From positions 1 to 5,035 of the forward strand of contig JAIRYX010000152.1 of NCBI GenBank assembly GCA_031267635.1: a stretch of DNA of 5,035 nucleotides, written 5' to 3'. Of the stretch, positions 4,826 to 5,035 are shown in pieces; the stretch's first letter is position 1, and each line of letters opens with the position of its first letter. The position numbers and the translations under genes were made by a program. This DNA comes from Planctomycetaceae bacterium (lineage in GTDB: Bacteria; Planctomycetota; Planctomycetia; Pirellulales; Thermoguttaceae). The notes under the pieces were generated by a model. It did not search any database, had not been told where the DNA came from, and worked only from the letters and a program-made list of their open reading frames with translations.

Positions 4826-4892
4826 AGTGTTCCTGAAAAGGCGCTGGCGGGGTTCGACGTAAACCGTTCTCTCGCCTTTTCCCGAACAACAC
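4826..4892. terminator. Imperfect hairpin downstream of mnmE
   Basis: GAAAAGGCG (4835-4843) pairs perfectly with CGCCTTTTC (4872-4880), and AGTGTT (4826-4831) pairs with AACACT (4887-4892) outside an asymmetric internal loop. The loop of the 9-bp stem is 28 nt. It begins 16 bp after the mnmE stop, so it may end or stabilise that transcript, but there is no T run, so it is not a classical intrinsic terminator. A small structured RNA is an alternative. Confidence 0.4.
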
Positions 4893-4966
4893 TTGCCCGA
4901 AGATATACGAAACTACCATTAGACCTTTTCTCTAACCCATTTTTGGTTTATTTTAGTAAATTGGTA

Positions 4967-4995
4967 TTGTGTAATTTTTGTGAGGTGGCTATTAT
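4967..4995 (+). promoter_or_regulatory. Weak promoter-like sequence near window end
   Basis: TATTAT at 4990-4995 matches the -10 consensus at 5 of 6 positions, and TTGTGT at 4967-4972 is a poor -35 match, 17 bp apart. It could serve a gene beyond the window edge. In DNA this AT-rich, chance matches are common. Confidence 0.2.
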
Positions 4996-5035
4996 TGGTT
5001 TCGGATAGTGGTGTTTCGTTTTTTTACTTTTTCCG

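Noticed and set aside
4848..4868. tRNA T-arm-like GGTTCGA sequence
   Set aside because: No D arm, anticodon arm or acceptor stem with proper spacing could be built around it.
4828..4923. 31-codon opposite-strand ORF after mnmE
   Set aside because: It overlaps the hairpin, has no ribosome binding site of note and no recognisable sequence.

Overview
The window is 5,035 bp of bacterial DNA of moderate to low GC. It holds two clear housekeeping-type genes, one clear DNA-binding-protein gene, and a mobile or repetitive tract. The best taxonomic clue is the MnmE protein at 3380-4810. Its wording (DDTIT..ASARGGARRGIVRISG near the N-terminus, SVELHTIGS, GEFTLRAFLSGRIDLPQAEAVLGVID) looks like planctomycete MnmE, recalled from memory of the family. 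The HU-like gene at 1329-1709 belongs to a type (HU-HIG / HU_rel) best known from Bacteroidetes. A low-GC, possibly gut-associated planctomycete that acquired a Bacteroidetes-type HU gene is one reading; this is inference and the phylum is not proven.

Layout: 1-419 holds a coding tail cut by the window edge (stop at 169-171) and a hypothetical ORF (177-419), neither recognised. From 454 to 2036 there is a repeat-dominated tract. Copy 1 of an undescribed inverted-repeat element (454-1098) carries a small, apparently frameshifted gene and lacks its outer right end. A REP-like palindrome (1103-1124) sits at the point where copy 1 breaks off. A gene for an HU-HIG-like protein with a good promoter and ribosome binding site follows (1269-1709). 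Its stop codon lies in the first bases of copy 2 of the element (1704-2036), a compact MITE-like foldback about 330 bp long. Copy 2 looks like copy 1 with 401 bp of internal sequence removed.

Downstream, a GT4-family glycosyltransferase (2063-3277, AT-rich) starts 26 bp after copy 2 ends. After a 102-bp gap comes mnmE (3380-4810, visibly GC-richer), complete to its FCIGK terminus. The last 225 bp hold an imperfect hairpin (4826-4892) and a weak promoter-like sequence but no gene I can support.

The named genes do not form an obvious pathway: a nucleoid protein, a surface-polysaccharide type glycosyltransferase and a tRNA-modification GTPase. The most notable content is the repeat family. Its ends each fold into a conserved stem-loop, its arms carry repeated CCCTTA motifs, and its two copies bracket the HU gene.
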